Below, in pieces: positions 1 to 5,189 of a stretch of 5,189 nt of DNA; position 1 is the stretch's first letter, and every line of letters begins with the position of its first letter. The stretch lies in NCBI GenBank assembly GCA_027021095.1, contig JALUUZ010000575.1, positions 1-5,189 of the forward strand, written 5' to 3'. A model generated the notes under the pieces. That model worked only from the letters and a program-made list of their open reading frames with translations, made no database searches and was not told the origin of the DNA. A program made the position numbers and the translations under genes. This stretch comes from Gammaproteobacteria bacterium. Lineage in GTDB: Bacteria; Pseudomonadota; Gammaproteobacteria; SZUA-21.

Positions 1-3000
1 TGCTTGCGTTCAAGCAGTTGCTGCAGACGCGCATCCTGACGCTGGACGGGGCCATGGGCTCGTTGATTCAGGCCTATAAACTTGGCGAGGAGGATTTTCG
101 CGGCCAGCGTTTCAAGGACCATCCAATCGATGTCAAAGGCAACAATGAACTGTTGAGCCTGAACCGCCCGGAGATCATCCGTGATATTCACCTGGCTTAT
201 ATCAATGCCGGCTGCGATATCATCGAAACCAATACCTTCAATGCCAGTGCTGTCTCGCAGGCCGAATACGACATGGTCGAACTGGTCTATGAAATGAACT
301 ATGAATCCGCCAGGATCGCGCGTCAAGCCGCCGATAGTGTCAGTGAGCAGCGCCAGGTCTTTGTCGCTGGTTCGATAGGCCCGACCTCGAAAACAGCGTC
401 ATTCAATCCGGATGTCAACAACCCCGGTGAGCGTCCTGTGACATTCGATGAGCTTGTGCTGACTTACAAGGATGCAACGAAGGGATTGATCGAAGGCGGC
501 GCGGATCTGCTGTTGATCGAGACGATAACAGATACGCTGAATGCCAAGGCGGCGATCTTTGCGATCCAGGAATATTTTCTCGAGACAGGTACAGAGTACC
601 CGCTGATCGTTTCGATGACCGTGACTGACGAAAGCGGCGGGAATATTTCCGGCCAGGACCGCGAAGCGTTCTGGAATTCCATCCGCCATGCCAATCCTGT
701 TTGTGTCGGGTTGAACTGCGCATTCGGGCCGGACAAGCTGCGGCCGTTCGTCGAAGAGATGTCCGGTTTCGCCGATGTCGGTATCAGTGCGCATCCAAAT
801 GCCGGGCTGCCAAACGCATTTGGTGAATACGACCTGAGCCCGGCCGAGATGGCCGCGCATGTCAGGGAGTGGGCCGAATCCGGTTTTTTGAATATCGTTG
901 GCGGTTGTTGTGGCAGTACACCGGAACACCTGGCGCAGATCGTCGACGCAGTCAGTCAATGTGCGCCACGCAAGATTCCGGCGCATCGCCCGGTATGCAG
1001 GCTGAGTGGGCAGGCGGCGTTGAATATCGATGACGATTCACTGTTCGTCAATGTCGGTGAGCGGGCCAATGTGACCGGCTCGGCACGTTTCAAACGCTTG
1101 ATCCTGGAAGGAGACTACGAGCAGGCGATCGAGGTGGCGCGGGAGCAGGTCGAGAACGGTGCGCAGATAGTCGACGTCAATATGGACGAAGGCATGCTCG
1201 ATGGCAAACAGGCAATGGTCAAGTTTTTGAATCTCAGCGTTGCCGAACCGGATATCGCCCGGGTACCGTTTATGGTCGACTCGTCCAAGTGGGAGATTAT
1301 CGAGGCGGGCTTGAAGTGTCTTCCGGGAAAGGGAATCGTCAACTCGATCAGCTTGAAAGAAGGTGAGGAAAAATTTATTGCTCAGGCGAGGTTGGTCATG
1401 CGCTATGGCGCAGCGGCAGTGGTCATGGCGTTCGATGAGCAGGGTCAGGCGGACAGTCTGCAGCGGCGCAGGGAAATCTGTCAACGCGCATACGATATTC
1501 TCACCAGGCAAGTCGGGTTTCCACCAGAAGATATCATTTTCGACCCGAACATCTTTGCAGTGGCTACCGGTATTGAAGAACACAACAATTATGGTGTCGA
1601 TTTTATCGAAGCGACACGCTGGATAAAGCACAATCTGCCGCATGCACTGGTTTCCGGCGGGGTCTCCAATGTTTCGTTTTCATTCCGCGGTAACAATCCG
1701 GTACGTGAAGCAATCCATGCCGTGTTCCTGTATCACGCGATCCAGGCAGGTATGGATATGGGTATAGTCAATGCCGGTCAGCTTGCAGTCTATGATGATC
1801 TGCCTGACGAACTGCGCACGGCAGTGGAAGACGTAGTCCTGAACCGGAGGCCGGATGCGACCGATCGGCTGTTGGAGATTGCCGATCAATATAAGGGAGA
1901 CGGCCAGGCTAAACAGATGTTGCAGGAGAATCTTGAATGGCGTGATGCAACGCCAGCCAAGCGCCTTGAACATGCGCTGGTCAAGGGGATCGAGACCTAT
2001 ATCGAAGAAGACACGGAAGCCGCACGGCGCGAGTGTGATTCGCCTATCAAGGTGATAGAGGGCCCGCTGATGGATGGCATGAATGTGGTAGGAGATTTGT
2101 TTGGCTCAGGCAAGATGTTTCTGCCACAGGTGGTAAAGAGCGCGCGGGTGATGAAAAAGGCTGTCGCCTACCTGTTGCCGTTTATCGAGGCGCAAAAGAC
2201 AAGCGATACGAGTTCCAATGGAAGAATCGTCATTGCGACAGTCAAAGGGGATGTGCATGATATCGGCAAGAATATCGTTGGTGTGATCCTGCAGTGTAAT
2301 AATTTCGAGGTGGTCGATCTGGGTGTCATGGTGCCGGCGGAGAAAATTCTGCAGGCTGCCAGGGAGCAGCAGGCTGATATGATCGGGCTCAGTGGCTTGA
2401 TCACACCGTCGCTGGAGGAGATGAGCCATGTCGCAAAGGAAATGCAGCGGCTGGATTTTTCGATTCCATTGTTGATCGGCGGAGCGACGACCTCCAAGGC
2501 ACATACGGCTGTCAAGATAGAGCCGGGCTACGACAAGGCCCCTGTCGTATGGGTAAAAGACGCCTCCAGGGCGGTGGGCGTAGTGCAGAAACTGGTCAGT
2601 CCGGATGCGTACGAGGATTTTGTCGGTGAGCTGCGCCAGGAATATGCAGAAGTCAGGGAGCGTCACGCCGGCAGGCAGCAGCAGATCAAGTGGTTGACGA
2701 TCGATGCCGCGGATGACAACAGGCCGCAGATAGACTGGCAGAACTATACGCCCTGTGTGCCAAAGAAAACGGGAGTGCAGGTATTCGATGACTATTCGCT
2801 TGCAGAGCTCGCGGAGTATATCGACTGGACGCCTTTTTTTCATGCCTGGGAGCTGCGGGGCGTCTATCCGAAAATCCTGCAGGATCCGGAAAAGGGTAAG
2901 GTGGCTTCCGAACTGTTTGCCGAAGCACAGGCAATGCTGACTAAAATAATCGATGAACGTTGGCTCAGGGCGCGGGCCGTGATCGGCTTGTTCCCGGCGA

Positions 3001-3668
3001 ACCAGGTCGAGGGTAATGCGATTGAAGTCTACGCAGCGGACGATCAGCAGCGGGTGCTGTGTACCTTGCACCATCTTCGTCAGCAGGTCGAAAAACCGCC
3101 GGGCCGACCGAACCGCTGCTTGAGTGATTTTGTGATGCCGAAAGGCCTTGGTAAGCGTGACTATATCGGCGCGTTCGCAGTGACGGCCGGCATCGGTATC
3201 GAGCAGCATCTCGCACGTCTCGAGAAGGCAAACGAACTCGACAGTGTGATCATGCTGAAAGCGCTGGCGGACCGGTTGGCCGAGGCGTTTGCAGAGCGCA
3301 TGCATCAACGTGTACGCAAGGAGTTCTGGGGTTATGCAGGCGATGAGTCGTTGGACAACGACAGCTTGATCCGCGAGGAGTACAAGGGGATCCGTCCGGC
3401 CCCAGGCTATCCCGCCTGTCCCGACCACACTGAAAAGGCGTTGTTGTGGGACTTGCTGGATGTGGAGCACAATGCAGGCATCCGTGTTACTGAAAGTTTT
3501 GCGATGGTTCCTGCCGCATCAGTCAGTGGGTGGTATTTCAGTCTGCCGGAGGCATCCTACTTTGCTGTTGGTAAGATCAATCGTGACCAGGTCGAGCGCT
3601 ATGCGCGGGCGAAAAACTTTTCCATCGAAGAAATGGAACGCTGGCTGGCACCCAACCTGGGTTACTGA
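1..3668 (+). CDS. metH: Cobalamin-dependent methionine synthase MetH (5-methyltetrahydrofolate--homocysteine methyltransferase), 5'-partial
   Basis: MetH moves a methyl group from 5-methyltetrahydrofolate to homocysteine through enzyme-bound cobalamin, giving methionine and tetrahydrofolate in the cytoplasm. The reading frame is open from base 3 with no upstream stop. The E. coli protein (1227 residues) has about 14 residues before the conserved RILxLDG motif and only nine precede it here, so the true start lies just left of the window. TTG at 18 has no Shine-Dalgarno and is unlikely to be the start. Numbering codons from 18, all modules are present. The homocysteine domain (~1-315) has zinc ligands Cys234 (GLNC) and Cys297/Cys298 (GGCC). 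The pterin/folate domain (~330-610) has NVGERANVTGSA. The helical cap (~640-730) contains MDGMNVVGDLFGSGKMFLPQ. The B12 domain (~735-870) has Asp745-x-His747-x-x-Gly750, with His747 the lower cobalt ligand. The AdoMet reactivation domain (~885-1216) has Asp936 in DWTPFF and Arg1126 in RPAPGYPACP. No catalytic residue is missing and there is no frameshift. The C-terminus ends at APNLGY, three residues shorter than E. coli. Any upstream regulatory site lies outside the window. Confidence 0.98.
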   Translation, partial: LAFKQLLQTRILTLDGAMGSLIQAYKLGEEDFRGQRFKDHPIDVKGNNELLSLNRPEIIRDIHLAYINAGCDIIETNTFNASAVSQAEYDMVELVYEMNYESARIARQAADSVSEQRQVFVAGSIGPTSKTASFNPDVNNPGERPVTFDELVLTYKDATKGLIEGGADLLLIETITDTLNAKAAIFAIQEYFLETGTEYPLIVSMTVTDESGGNISGQDREAFWNSIRHANPVCVGLNCAFGPDKLRPFVEEMSGFADVGISAHPNAGLPNAFGEYDLSPAEMAAHVREWAESGFLNIVGGCCGSTPEHLAQIVDAVSQCAPRKIPAHRPVCRLSGQAALNIDDDSLFVNVGERANVTGSARFKRLILEGDYEQAIEVAREQVENGAQIVDVNMDEGMLDGKQAMVKFLNLSVAEPDIARVPFMVDSSKWEIIEAGLKCLPGKGIVNSISLKEGEEKFIAQARLVMRYGAAAVVMAFDEQGQADSLQRRREICQRAYDILTRQVGFPPEDIIFDPNIFAVATGIEEHNNYGVDFIEATRWIKHNLPHALVSGGVSNVSFSFRGNNPVREAIHAVFLYHAIQAGMDMGIVNAGQLAVYDDLPDELRTAVEDVVLNRRPDATDRLLEIADQYKGDGQAKQMLQENLEWRDATPAKRLEHALVKGIETYIEEDTEAARRECDSPIKVIEGPLMDGMNVVGDLFGSGKMFLPQVVKSARVMKKAVAYLLPFIEAQKTSDTSSNGRIVIATVKGDVHDIGKNIVGVILQCNNFEVVDLGVMVPAEKILQAAREQQADMIGLSGLITPSLEEMSHVAKEMQRLDFSIPLLIGGATTSKAHTAVKIEPGYDKAPVVWVKDASRAVGVVQKLVSPDAYEDFVGELRQEYAEVRERHAGRQQQIKWLTIDAADDNRPQIDWQNYTPCVPKKTGVQVFDDYSLAELAEYIDWTPFFHAWELRGVYPKILQDPEKGKVASELFAEAQAMLTKIIDERWLRARAVIGLFPANQVEGNAIEVYAADDQQRVLCTLHHLRQQVEKPPGRPNRCLSDFVMPKGLGKRDYIGAFAVTAGIGIEQHLARLEKANELDSVIMLKALADRLAEAFAERMHQRVRKEFWGYAGDESLDNDSLIREEYKGIRPAPGYPACPDHTEKALLWDLLDVEHNAGIRVTESFAMVPAASVSGWYFSLPEASYFAVGKINRDQVERYARAKNFSIEEMERWLAPNLGY

Positions 3669-3684
3669 TTTTCGATCGTTGTCG

Positions 3685-4095
3685 TTATTTCTTCTTGTCG
3701 TTGTTGTTTTTCTTGTGCGCTGGTTTCTTGTTCACTGGTTTGCGCTTATGCGTGCGGCGACGTTTTTTGTGATAGCGGCGCCCACCTTTGCGGTACTTCT
3801 TGTGATGGCGCTTTTTCCAGTAGCGATAGCAACGGTGTTTGTGATGATAGCGCCGGTGCCTGCTGCATCGGTAACGGTGCCGCCTGGCTGCATGATGCGC
3901 TGGAGCGGTATGCGGGGCATGGAGTGGATGGCCGTGGTGTGGGCGATGGTGACTGTGCCCATGAACAGGCGGGATATATTCTTCTTCGATAACAGGCGCT
4001 GTTTCATGATGTACAGGCCGGTGTGGAGTCTGCTGGCAGGCGCCAAGCAGCAGGCTCAGCCCTAAAACAAGTAGTACTGTGATTGTTCTTTTCAT
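3685..4095 (-). CDS. Small His/Lys/Arg-rich lipoprotein, function unknown
   Basis: This 136-residue protein starts with a type II signal peptide: MKR, a hydrophobic core at residues 5-17, and the lipobox L17-G18-A19-C20. Cys20 should be lipidated after cleavage. Gln at +2 and +3, not Asp at +2, suggests outer-membrane sorting by the E. coli rule. The mature 117 residues contain 24 His and 36 Lys/Arg but only 5 acidic residues, arranged in zones. A short acidic patch (31-41, with EEE) is followed by a His/Pro-rich stretch (45-70), an Arg/His/Tyr stretch (71-108) with Cys77 and Cys89, and a Lys-rich tail (109-136) ending in KKK. I recognise no folded domain. Metal binding, or binding to an anionic polymer such as LPS, peptidoglycan or nucleic acid, is inference from composition only. 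The opposite strand is also open, but the lipoprotein signal and a well-placed promoter support this strand. The ATG at 4095 is preceded by a G-rich GGGG about 8 bases upstream, a weak ribosome site. The gene converges on metH with a 16-base gap. Confidence 0.85.
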   Translation of the reverse strand: MKRTITVLLVLGLSLLLGACQQTPHRPVHHETAPVIEEEYIPPVHGHSHHRPHHGHPLHAPHTAPAHHAARRHRYRCSRHRRYHHKHRCYRYWKKRHHKKYRKGGRRYHKKRRRTHKRKPVNKKPAHKKNNNDKKK

Positions 4096-4134
4096 TCGTC
4101 TACCCCGCTCGGTAAGGTGTTAGGTCAAATTCCG

Positions 4135-4148
4135 GGAATCGAAATTCC
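4135..4148 (-). other. Small hairpin at the predicted 5' end of the lipoprotein mRNA
   Basis: On the minus strand the sequence reads GGAAT-TTCG-ATTCC, a 5-base-pair stem with a UUCG loop. It coincides with the predicted transcription start (~4147), so it would form the first bases of the leader RNA. A 5'-terminal stem can protect mRNA from 5'-end-dependent decay. The stem is short and is closed by U-A rather than the favoured C-G pair, so its stability is modest. Confidence 0.3.
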
Positions 4149-4153
4149 AGTGG

Positions 4154-4183
4154 AGTATAACACCATCTGCGTCTCACTGTCAG
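4154..4183 (-). promoter_or_regulatory. Predicted sigma70-type promoter for the His-rich lipoprotein gene
   Basis: Read on the minus strand, a -35 box CTGACA (4183-4178; 5 of 6 matches to TTGACA) and a -10 box TATACT (4159-4154; 5 of 6 to TATAAT) are separated by 18 bases. Transcription would begin near 4147, giving a leader of about 50 bases before the ATG at 4095. This is the best promoter-like match I found in the window, and its position and orientation suit the lipoprotein gene. It is read by eye only. Confidence 0.6.
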
Positions 4184-4186
4184 GAT

Positions 4187-4199
4187 CTGATTTTATCAG
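4187..4199. promoter_or_regulatory. 13-base palindrome next to the lipoprotein promoter, possible operator
   Basis: CTGAT-TTT-ATCAG is a perfect 5-base inverted repeat with a 3-base centre. It lies four bases upstream of the -35 box of the minus-strand promoter, where a transcription factor could bind. A short AT-rich palindrome like this can arise by chance, and I cannot match it to a known regulator's site. Confidence 0.25.
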
Positions 4200-4299
4200 T
4201 GGTTTCAATCCTTTGAATCCATGTGCCTGGCAGGGCTTCAGTGTTCTCCTTTGTCGCTTCGATCCGCTTTGCGGGATTTGTGTTTGCGTTTGGTTTTCT

Positions 4300-4329
4300 T
4301 TGGCAGGCAAAGATACTGAAGGCTAGACT
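4300..4329 (+). promoter_or_regulatory. Weak candidate promoter for the AF1514-like gene
   Basis: A -35-like TTGGCA (4300-4305; 5 of 6) is followed after 18 bases by TAGACT (4324-4329; 4 of 6 to TATAAT). Transcription would start near 4336, leaving a leader of about 30 bases before the ATG at 4365. The -10 match is poor, and other AT-rich hexamers nearby (TATAGG at 4329, TATACA at 4335) could serve instead, so the exact position is uncertain. Confidence 0.3.
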
Positions 4330-4364
4330 ATAGGTATACAGGCTATATCCAGTGTGAGTGTTAT

Positions 4365-4667
4365 ATGAAATCAGCATATTTTATAACGATCGATCTTGAG
4401 CATGAGGAAGTAACCGGTTATGCAGCCGCGAAAAAACTTGCTGAGCAGGAAGCCGGGAAAAAACTTTCTGAACCGATGCTTGTTGCGTGGTACGATGGGA
4501 AAAGAAACGAAGAGCATCCTCATGTGCCGGAATGCCAGCATAAACCAGGTTGGATAGCTTATGCAGAGGGTCATGGTGGCAGGCTCCAGGTCAATCTGAA
4601 CGACGGAGAGTACAGCTTTATCTTTGCCGACCTGGCTCACCTTTCCAATCACCGTCCGTCGCAGTAG
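4365..4667 (+). CDS. AF1514/DUF5619-like protein, function unknown
   Basis: This is a 100-residue soluble protein with no signal peptide or membrane segment. From memory it resembles the small AF1514 family (DUF5619), first known from Archaeoglobus fulgidus and also found in bacteria. I base this on the blocks PMLVAWYD (37-44), VPECQHKPGW (54-63), YAEGHGG (66-72) and VNLNDGEYSFIFAD (76-89). The family has no established function. The pattern suggests a strand, a helix (19-34), a strand, a Cys/His-containing loop, then a helix and two strands. His51, His53, Cys57 and His59 lie close together and could bind metal, which is inference. The ATG at 4365 is preceded by a weak GTGAG six bases upstream. 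No earlier in-frame start looks better. The gene is followed after 96 bases by another small gene on the same strand, so co-transcription is possible. The family assignment is by recognition only. Confidence 0.75.
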   Translation: MKSAYFITIDLEHEEVTGYAAAKKLAEQEAGKKLSEPMLVAWYDGKRNEEHPHVPECQHKPGWIAYAEGHGGRLQVNLNDGEYSFIFADLAHLSNHRPSQ

Positions 4668-4680
4668 GAGAGTACTGCGA
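4659..4680 (+). other. Stem-loop spanning the stop codon of the AF1514-like gene
   Basis: TCGCAGTA (4659-4666) and TACTGCGA (4673-4680) form a perfect 8-base-pair stem with the 6-base loop GGAGAG. The stop codon TAG (4665-4667) lies at the stem-loop junction. No T-run follows on either strand, so it does not fit a standard intrinsic terminator. It could be a 3'-end RNA stability or processing element, a weak terminator, or a protein-binding palindrome. Confidence 0.35.
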
Positions 4681-4763
4681 GAGGCGAGGCAGTTCAGGTA
4701 TCTGACAAAAGCTGTATTCACACGTCGTACTAGGTATGGATCGATAGCGAACGGAGACAGAGT

Positions 4764-5072
4764 ATGAATAGTGTTACTGCAAAAATGAAGATGCTGGTAA
4801 TGCTGTTGTTTTTCGGTGGTTACTGGTTTACTGGAACCTTGAGCGCCAGTCCTGTCCAGGGTGCGTACACCCCGGGACTGGGAGACTACCAAGTGTTCAG
4901 GGTGCGTTCATGCCAGCGCAGAATGGGGCCCTATGCTACGCAAACACGGGCCTGGCAGGTGTTGCGCCAGTTTCGCTCCCGTGGTTTCCAGACCAGCAAT
5001 GTATGGGGTTCAGGTGGATTCTACAGCCGAAACAGTCGCGGTTATTATTTTAACGTGTTTTTTCGCTGTTAA
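4764..5072 (+). CDS. Small exported Arg-rich protein with two cysteines, function unknown
   Basis: This 102-residue protein has a likely Sec signal peptide: N-terminal K7/K9, a hydrophobic core (10-22), and a signal peptidase I site after L26-S27-A28. The mature part is about 74 residues. It has 11 Arg, no Lys or His and a single acidic residue (Asp41), so it should be strongly basic. Only two Cys occur, Cys50 and the C-terminal Cys102, suggesting a disulfide. A likely fold is a strand (42-49), a helix (58-73) and then a hairpin of strands (75-81 and 93-101), rich in Gly, Tyr, Phe and Trp. This is loosely like small SPOR-type alpha/beta domains, but I see no family match. The ATG at 4764 is supported by GGAG at 4753-4756, seven bases upstream. 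The later Met8 and Met10 lack such a site. I do not recognise the protein, and periplasmic location is inferred from the signal peptide. Confidence 0.75.
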   Translation: MNSVTAKMKMLVMLLFFGGYWFTGTLSASPVQGAYTPGLGDYQVFRVRSCQRRMGPYATQTRAWQVLRQFRSRGFQTSNVWGSGGFYSRNSRGYYFNVFFRC

Positions 5073-5142
5073 AGGATTTACGGTAAAGAAATATCGTGTG
5101 TGCAAGGATGACCGCGTGATGTGATTCGATTTGTCGTGGTGT

Positions 5143-5161
5143 GGGTGCGTACAACGCACCC
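5143..5161. repeat. Perfect inverted repeat, REP-like palindrome 1
   Basis: GGGTGCGT (5143-5150) and ACGCACCC (5154-5161) are perfect 8-base arms around the centre ACA. The palindrome sits 70 bases after the stop of the small exported-protein gene. GTGG at 5141-5144 stands at the foot of the inner GTGCGT/ACGCAC stem, similar to the GTAG/GTGG tetranucleotide beside palindromes of RAYT-associated REP elements. No T-run follows, so it is not a standard terminator. REP identity is inference, because only one copy is visible in this window. Confidence 0.5.
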
Positions 5162-5166
5162 TGCCC

Positions 5167-5189
5167 CGTTGTGTGCGAAGCACACAACG
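5167..5189. repeat. Perfect inverted repeat, REP-like palindrome 2, reaching the window edge
   Basis: CGTTGTGTGC (5167-5176) and GCACACAACG (5180-5189) form a perfect 10-base-pair stem with a GAA loop, five bases after the first palindrome. The right arm ends on the last base of the window. The bases before the left arm are CCC, so the stem may continue if G bases follow beyond the edge. With palindrome 1 it forms a tandem hairpin pair typical of extragenic repeat clusters. It could also help end transcription of the upstream gene, although no U-tract is visible. Confidence 0.5.

Larger units (their letters stand above)
4096..4364. other. Divergent intergenic region between the lipoprotein gene and the AF1514-like gene
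   Basis: These 269 bases separate two genes transcribed away from each other. The left part holds the lipoprotein promoter, palindrome and leader hairpin listed separately. The centre (about 4200-4290) contains only an imperfect GC hairpin around 4261-4277 (ATC-CGC, loop TTT, GCG-GGAT with one bulge) followed by T-rich sequence, with no gene leading into it. The right part has AT-rich promoter-like sequence and two copies of AGGCTA (4320-4325 and 4340-4345) exactly 20 bases apart, about two helical turns. A 69-codon GTG-start frame at 4117-4326 crosses the region but shows no ribosome site and no recognisable protein, so I treat the region as non-coding. Confidence 0.6.

Noticed and set aside
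18..20. TTG as the start codon of metH
   Set aside because: The frame stays open to the window edge, no ribosome site precedes the TTG, and comparison with E. coli MetH suggests several more N-terminal residues upstream.
2106..3470. A 454-codon open frame on the minus strand inside metH
   Set aside because: It lies wholly opposite a strongly conserved part of metH (B12 and activation domains). Its translation has no recognisable domain, and long antisense frames are common opposite GC-rich coding sequence.
3650..3662. ACCCA-ACC-TGGGT as a terminator for metH
   Set aside because: The stem is only five base pairs, lies within the last codons, and is not followed by a T-run.
3460..4065. A 201-codon plus-strand frame overlapping the metH 3' end and the lipoprotein gene
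   Set aside because: Its hydrophobic translation is what the complement of Lys/His/Arg-rich codons would give. It starts inside metH and has no good start signal, whereas the minus-strand frame has a lipobox and promoter.
4117..4326. A 69-codon GTG-start frame in the intergenic region
   Set aside because: It has no Shine-Dalgarno, overlaps the lipoprotein promoter, and its Cys/Phe-rich translation resembles no protein.
4431..4437. AAAAAAC as a programmed -1 frameshift site in the AF1514-like gene
   Set aside because: The heptamer is not in the phase needed for tandem slippage, and the zero frame gives a complete family-like protein.
4702..4736. CTGACA as the -35 box of a promoter for the small exported-protein gene
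   Set aside because: No acceptable -10 hexamer occurs 16-18 bases downstream (TCGTAC or CGTACT there), so a promoter cannot be supported.
4371..4892. A 173-codon minus-strand frame opposite the two small plus-strand genes
   Set aside because: It covers the AF1514-like gene, which has family-like motifs, and the start of the signal-peptide gene. No matching protein family is apparent.

Overview
The window looks like chromosomal DNA from a gammaproteobacterium. The large first gene is a cobalamin-dependent methionine synthase that I can align from memory with Escherichia coli MetH almost end to end. The other genes have ordinary Gram-negative features: a lipoprotein signal with a lipobox, and a Sec signal peptide. 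The genus cannot be told from this sequence. No transposase, integrase, phage gene, CRISPR array, tRNA or rRNA is visible.

Layout. Bases 1-3668 (+) hold metH, complete except for a few N-terminal codons cut off by the left edge. Facing it 16 bases away is a minus-strand gene (4095-3685) for a small lipoprotein whose mature part is made largely of His, Lys and Arg. Bases 4096-4364 are a divergent intergenic region. It carries a good sigma70-type promoter for the lipoprotein gene, a 13-base palindrome just upstream of that promoter's -35 box, and a small hairpin at the predicted 5' end of the transcript. Then come two small plus-strand genes. The first (4365-4667) encodes a 100-residue protein resembling the AF1514/DUF5619 family of unknown function. 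The second (4764-5072) encodes a 102-residue, Arg-rich, probably exported protein with two cysteines in its mature part. The last ~50 bases contain two perfect GC-rich inverted repeats in tandem, the second ending exactly at the window edge, which look like extragenic palindromic (REP-like) sequence.

How the genes relate. metH is a core methionine/one-carbon gene and its product works in the cytoplasm. The three small genes do not look metabolically linked to it or clearly to each other. Two of them encode small, strongly basic envelope or exported proteins of no known function. I see no evidence of a multi-gene defence or secretion system. The less ordinary parts are the poly-basic His-rich lipoprotein, the small two-cysteine exported protein, a His/Cys cluster in the AF1514-like protein, and the terminal double palindrome.
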